Assembly (NCBI GenBank): GCA_038236965.1
Contig: JBBRZF010000155.1
Location: 1-8,442 of the forward strand
DNA: 8,442 nucleotides
Origin: JBBRZF01 sp038236965
GTDB lineage: Bacteria; Acidobacteriota; Terriglobia; Terriglobales; Acidobacteriaceae
Reading direction: 5' to 3'
Position numbers and translations under genes: made by a program. The notes beneath the pieces are model-generated. The model was given only the letters and a program-made list of their open reading frames with translations, had not been told where the DNA came from and did not search any database. This document shows, in pieces, positions 5,481 to 8,442 of this stretch (within the stretch, counting starts at the first letter, position 1; every line of letters begins with the position of its first letter).

Positions 5481-6353
5481 TTGGCGAGAGCAAAGCCCAC
5501 AGCTGGCGACGGGAGTTCCAATAAGAAACCCAAGTTGGGTCAGAATTTTCTGATTGACCACGAAGCGGTGGAGCGCATCGTCGAAGCGCTCGGCCCACTG
5601 AAGGAAGCTTCGGTGGTGGAGATCGGCCCAGGCAAGGCGGCGCTCACGGATGTACTGGTGCGCCGCGCCGGATGTGTGATCGCCGTGGAACTGGATCACG
5701 TGTTGGCGGCGAAGTTGCGTTTGCGCTACAACACCGCGCGCAACGTCGAGATCATTGAAGCCGATATTCTAACTGTGGATTTTGCCACGATGCTGGGCAT
5801 ACGAGTGGGACCTTTGCGCGACCTGAGACCGACGGCGCGGAACAAAGTCCGCGTAGTTGGAAACCTGCCGTACTACATCACTTCAGACATCCTGCTTCGT
5901 TTATTCTCCGCCCATCCGCTCGTCGAAAAGATTGTCATCATGGTGCAGTTGGAGGTTGCTGACAGGATCGCGGCCGAGTCGGGTACGAGCGAGTACGGAT
6001 TACTTTCCGCAACGGCGCAGCTCTATGCGCGGGTGGAGAAATTGTTCAAGCTGCCGCCAACGGCCTTCTGGCCACCGCCAAAGGTCCACTCAGCGGTGCT
6101 GCGCCTGACGATAGAGCCACGCTTCGAAGAGCTACAGGTGGACGAAGAAGGTTTCATCTCGTTCCTCAAGATTTCATTCGCGCAGAAACGTAAGACGCTG
6201 TTCAATAATCTTAAGCTGCAATTCGACGCGGACGCAGTCAAGCGCGCACTTGCAGAAGCATCGGTCAAGGCAGACGTACGCTCGGAAGCGCTTTCGCTGG
6301 AGAAAATGGCCCGCATCTATCGCCAACTTGCGCCAACGCAGGCTGCATCCTGA
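5481..6353 (+). CDS. rsmA: 16S rRNA (adenine1518-N6/adenine1519-N6)-dimethyltransferase
   Basis: RsmA/KsgA dimethylates the two adjacent adenines in the helix-45 loop of 16S rRNA, using S-adenosylmethionine, late in 30S assembly; its loss gives kasugamycin resistance. Translated from TTG 5481 it has 290 residues, near the family norm. Visible motifs are KPKLGQNFLID (17-26, the conserved N-terminal block), VVEIGPGKAALT (SAM-binding motif I, Glu47-Gly51), AVELD (motif II acidic end), VVGNLPYYITSD (motif IV; N128-L-P-Y-Y is the catalytic loop that holds the target adenine), and FWPPPKVHSAVL (late family block). About ten extra residues (roughly GPLRDLRPTARN) precede motif IV compared with E. coli. 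TTG is chosen on its Shine-Dalgarno; ATG 5409 would give 314 residues with a non-conserved extension. The open frame reaches back to 5229 only because it overlaps glgA antisense. Confidence 0.95.
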   Translation: MARAKPTAGDGSSNKKPKLGQNFLIDHEAVERIVEALGPLKEASVVEIGPGKAALTDVLVRRAGCVIAVELDHVLAAKLRLRYNTARNVEIIEADILTVDFATMLGIRVGPLRDLRPTARNKVRVVGNLPYYITSDILLRLFSAHPLVEKIVIMVQLEVADRIAAESGTSEYGLLSATAQLYARVEKLFKLPPTAFWPPPKVHSAVLRLTIEPRFEELQVDEEGFISFLKISFAQKRKTLFNNLKLQFDADAVKRALAEASVKADVRSEALSLEKMARIYRQLAPTQAAS

Positions 6354-6383
6354 ACGCAGCGACGGCCTGACAACATCTAATGC

Positions 6384-6390
6384 GGTGAGG
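6384..6390 (+). promoter_or_regulatory. Ribosome binding site of the MEMO1-family gene
   Basis: GGTGAGG ends 5 bases before ATG 6396. It lies in the 42-base gap after rsmA, where no separate promoter or terminator was seen, so the gene is probably expressed from the rsmA transcript. Confidence 0.6.
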
Positions 6391-6395
6391 ACACT

Positions 6396-7220
6396 ATGAG
6401 CACCGTTGTGCGACAACCGGCAGTCGCAGGCCAGTTTTATCCTGGGAAACGAGAATCGCTGCTTAATGAGATCGAGCGCTACACCGCGCCCAAGCCCGGC
6501 GTAACCAAAGTGCATGCGCTAGGTTGCGTGGTACCTCATGCCGGATATATGTATTCCGGACACGTGGCGGGCGCGGTCTACTCGCGACTTAAGTTGCCGC
6601 GGCGCTACATCATCCTGTGCCCTAACCACACAGGCATGGGCGAGTCTCTGGCCATCATGAGCGAGGGCACCTGGGCGACTCCCCTGGGCGAAGCGCCCAT
6701 CGATAGCGAACTCGCGCAGGCCATCAAGGCCTCTATGCCCCTGGTGCATGAAGATGCGCTGGCGCATCGCACAGAACACGCACTCGAAGTGCAGCTTCCC
6801 TTCCTGCAGGCCCTTGTGCAGGAATTCTCGTTTGTTCCCATCACGGTGGGCACTGGAAATTTCGAGGCACTGGCTGCTCTTGGAATATCAATTGCGAAGC
6901 TGATCACAGCGCACGGCGGCAGCAACGAGATCATGGTCATCGCTTCCAGTGACATGAATCATTATGAGGGCGATGAGGTCACGCGGGTGAAGGACGCTAT
7001 GGCGATCGAGCGGGTACTGGCCCTGGATCCGCGCGGCTTGTACGAGGTGGTGCACAATGAAAAGATCTCGATGTGCGGATACGGTCCGACGGTGACGATG
7101 CTCACGGCTGCTCGACGCCTAGGCGCGACCTCGGCTGAACTCATCAAGTATGCGACCTCCGGCGAAGTTTCTAACGACCACGAACACGTGGTGGGCTATG
7201 CCGGGATTGCGGTGATGTGA
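6396..7220 (+). CDS. MEMO1 family protein (AmmeMemoRadiSam system protein B)
   Basis: A full-length (274 residues) cytoplasmic MEMO1-family protein with a fold related to class III extradiol dioxygenases. Blocks in order: QPAVAGQFYPG (7-17, the family's N-terminal hallmark), VVPHAGYMYSG (45-55), LCPNHTGMG (74-82), RTEHALEVQLPFLQAL (125-140), VIASSDMNHY (181-190) and ISMCGYGPTV (225-233). The residues corresponding to human MEMO1 His49, His81, Asp189, His192 and Cys244 all appear present as His48, His78, Asp186, His189 and Cys227, so metal binding is expected. Human MEMO1 is linked to copper or iron handling and redox; the bacterial function is not settled. The name 'AmmeMemoRadiSam' comes from its frequent co-occurrence with an AMMECR1-like protein and a radical SAM enzyme. 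Neither partner is in this window; rsmA is the only codirectional neighbour. Confidence 0.93.
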   Translation: MSTVVRQPAVAGQFYPGKRESLLNEIERYTAPKPGVTKVHALGCVVPHAGYMYSGHVAGAVYSRLKLPRRYIILCPNHTGMGESLAIMSEGTWATPLGEAPIDSELAQAIKASMPLVHEDALAHRTEHALEVQLPFLQALVQEFSFVPITVGTGNFEALAALGISIAKLITAHGGSNEIMVIASSDMNHYEGDEVTRVKDAMAIERVLALDPRGLYEVVHNEKISMCGYGPTVTMLTAARRLGATSAELIKYATSGEVSNDHEHVVGYAGIAVM

Positions 7221-7374
7221 CGCGAGCCAAACTGCTTTGGTAGCAGCCGATGCTAGTCCCTCCCGCATGTTTCGGAAGTCAAGAGGAAGGGCTGAACCAT
7301 AACTAAGCAGAATCTACGACAGAAAAAAAGGACCGCATTTGGATGCGGCCCTTGGTGGTTGCTGAAACGGCTGG
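7221..7374. other. Convergent intergenic region
   Basis: 154 non-coding bases between the MEMO1 stop and the stop of the minus-strand DUF6600-like gene. It holds the minus-strand terminator at 7323-7351 and a small hairpin, CTGCT/AGCAG (7232-7236, 7242-7246), which has no T-run. No terminator that clearly serves the plus strand was found, and no short gene was recognised. Confidence 0.6.
7323..7351 (-). terminator. Intrinsic terminator of the DUF6600-like gene
   Basis: Read on the minus strand, GGGCCGCAT, loop CCAA, then ATGCGGTCC and seven Ts form a 9-base-pair stem with a U-run, 23 bases after the stop codon. One pair is G-U in the minus-strand RNA but would be an A-C mismatch in plus-strand RNA. 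The plus side also lacks a U-run, so the polarity is minus. Confidence 0.9.
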
Positions 7375-8442
7375 CTAGCGACCTCGGTGTCCACCCTCTC
7401 CGCGCGAGCCCGAGCCTCCGGTGTGCGACATTCCCGCAGAACCGCTGCTGCGTGCAGCTCCCATGCCGGACGAAGTCGCGCGTGGCGCGAAACTCGTTCT
7501 CGGCGAGGACTGCGGAGCACTGCGTGGCGTCTCCATACGTGGAGCAGATTGCGGCGCGGGCACAGGTTCAACGCGGACGGGCTGTTGCGGAGCCGGATGT
7601 TCTCGCTCTACCCGCGGTGCCGGAGCAGGTGCGATGCGCTCAGGAACCGGCTGTTGCGGAGCCGGACTCTCACGCCTTACTTGAGGTGCTGGCGTGGGTG
7701 GCGCCGAGCGATCCACGCGGCGATCGACATCCCTTTCGGGATTCTTGCCGGGGCGAACCACACCCTCTGCCGGCATGGGTCGTTCGGGAGCGGGATGACG
7801 CCAGGATTCTCTGCCCTTCGAAGGCTCGCCACGCCACGCGTCGGGAGTATCCGGAACGGGCTCTCGAGGCGCGGGCTTGTGCGGAGTAACAATCGCCGTT
7901 GGAGCCGGACTCGGCACTCCAGCGGCAGGCAGTTTTCCATTGCCAGGCGTACCCGGCAGGCGTCCGCGGTCGCGCGTGTAATGGTCGGCATTGTCTTTCG
8001 GTGGCATGCCGCCCGCATTGCGTGGAGACTCGTCTCCCGGCAAGCGGCGGCGAACATAATGCCGAGGATCCGGCGAAGGTGGCAATCTTCGGTCGTTCAC
8101 AAAGAGAGCAGGCCCGCCGTTGCCGCGAGGACGGTTCAATGGCACAAATCCGCGCGGCGGATGAATGACGACAGGCATGACGTTCCAATTTGAATAACCG
8201 CCGCGAGGCGACCAACACCATCCGCGACCATTGAGAAATACCCATCGACCGTAACGATAGGGCGTCCATCCCCACGGATACTGCGAGATGAAGACGTATC
8301 CGGCTCCGGGATAGTAGGACCACATTCCGCTGGAGAACGGGTCCCAGCTGGCGTCGAACATACTGGGACGCCAGAGCCATCCATAGCCTGGATCGTTGAA
8401 ATAATTTCCATACTGCAACATATCGTTGACGCCGTATGAATA
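7375..8442 (-). CDS. DUF6600-like W/Y/G-rich protein with proline-rich repeated tail, 5' end missing
   Basis: The reading frame is open to the right edge of the window, so the start and any signal peptide are missing; 355 residues are visible. The ATG at 8421 is internal, since the frame continues upstream as YSYGVND. The first 80 or so residues are rich in Trp, Tyr and Gly with the repeated pattern 'Y-G-x-W/Y ... Y-G-x-x-W-x-P ... G-W-x-P-Y-x-x-G-x-W', as in the DUF6600 domain that is often found with FecR-like domains in acidobacterial exported proteins. The rest (about 90-355) is low-complexity: Pro/Arg/Glu-rich with two copies of a 23-residue unit around (E)-x-P-A-P-Q-Q-P-V, ending in a Gly/Ser/Arg tail (GSGSRGEGGHRGR). 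Such tails suggest an exported, cell-envelope or wall-associated protein. The function is unknown, and the DUF assignment rests on recalled family patterns, not a search. Confidence 0.75.
   Translation of the reverse strand, partial: YSYGVNDMLQYGNYFNDPGYGWLWRPSMFDASWDPFSSGMWSYYPGAGYVFISQYPWGWTPYRYGRWVFLNGRGWCWSPRGGYSNWNVMPVVIHPPRGFVPLNRPRGNGGPALFVNDRRLPPSPDPRHYVRRRLPGDESPRNAGGMPPKDNADHYTRDRGRLPGTPGNGKLPAAGVPSPAPTAIVTPHKPAPREPVPDTPDAWRGEPSKGRESWRHPAPERPMPAEGVVRPGKNPERDVDRRVDRSAPPTPAPQVRRESPAPQQPVPERIAPAPAPRVEREHPAPQQPVRVEPVPAPQSAPRMETPRSAPQSSPRTSFAPRATSSGMGAARSSGSAGMSHTGGSGSRGEGGHRGR
7580..7666 (-). repeat. Imperfect tandem repeat encoding a 23-residue Pro-rich unit
   Basis: The 18-base string GGCTGTTGCGGAGCCGGA occurs identically at 7580-7597 and 7649-7666 (plus-strand reading), 69 bases apart, which is exactly 23 codons. 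The encoded units share PAPQQPV preceded by E-S or E-H. The two copies have diverged in the intervening part, so this is an old or selected in-frame duplication within the protein's tail. Confidence 0.75.

Noticed and set aside
7232..7246. Small hairpin CTGCT/AGCAG as the MEMO1 terminator
   Set aside because: A 5-bp stem with no T-run after it; too weak to call.
7387..8193. 268-codon plus-strand frame opposite the DUF6600-like gene, and a 236-codon minus-strand frame at 7670-8380
   Set aside because: Both are long open frames caused by the GC-rich, Pro/Arg/Gly-rich gene; neither shows a domain, and the minus-strand 7375-8442 frame has the recognisable aromatic domain and a terminator just after its stop.
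1..8442. Defence island, biosynthetic cluster, CRISPR, insertion sequence, tRNA or prophage
   Set aside because: No spacer-repeat array, transposase, integrase, tRNA-like cloverleaf or toxin-antitoxin-like pair was seen; every large gene has a housekeeping, transport or envelope explanation.

Overview
The window looks like ordinary chromosome from a bacterium of moderately high GC, most likely an Acidobacteriota (Terriglobia-type). That assignment is inferred from the gene mix (MEMO1-like protein, a W/Y/G-rich DUF6600-like protein with a long Pro-rich tail, a BadF-type sugar kinase beside a sodium symporter, a small 'G-x-Y-x-C' lipoprotein) and from codon style; no rRNA or other taxonomic marker is present. 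There are no mobile elements, CRISPR arrays, RNA genes or recognisable defence or conflict systems.

Layout. (1) Positions 1-225, minus strand: the first 75 codons of a BadF/BadG/BcrA/BcrD-family (N-acetylglucosamine-kinase-like) sugar kinase. (2) 296-3199, plus strand: divergent from the kinase, a sodium:solute symporter (SSS family) followed with no gap by an APC-superfamily amino acid permease, closed by a strong bidirectional terminator at 3216-3247. (3) 3271-3714, minus: a small lipoprotein converging on the same terminator, preceded by an AT-rich spacer with nested palindromes. (4) 3876-5333, minus: glycogen synthase glgA. (5) 5481-7220, plus: rsmA (ksgA, 16S rRNA dimethyltransferase) and, 42 bases later, a MEMO1-family protein. 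(6) 7375-8442, minus: the 3' part of a DUF6600-like surface or periplasmic protein with a proline-rich, internally repeated tail, closed by a strong terminator at 7323-7351.

Function. The kinase and the SSS symporter could form a sugar or amino-sugar uptake and phosphorylation pair, with the permease importing amino acids, for example during cell-wall or peptidoglycan scavenging; this is inference from adjacency. GlgA makes the glycogen chain from a nucleotide-activated glucose. RsmA finishes the 30S subunit. The MEMO1 protein keeps all the metal-site residues of its family, but its bacterial role is unsettled. Transcription is arranged as divergent pairs (kinase/symporter, glgA/rsmA) and convergent pairs (permease/lipoprotein, MEMO/DUF6600-like).

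Several start codons need care. glgA most likely starts at a GTG (5333) and rsmA at a TTG (5481), each set by a clear Shine-Dalgarno sequence. The symporter and the lipoprotein lack a Shine-Dalgarno and have -10-like hexamers almost touching their start codons, which suggests leaderless mRNAs. No previously undescribed multi-gene system was found. The most interesting leads are the dyad in the glgA/rsmA divergent promoter, the unusual Asn in the symporter's predicted sodium site, the rsmA-MEMO pairing, and the uncharacterised lipoprotein and Pro-rich protein.
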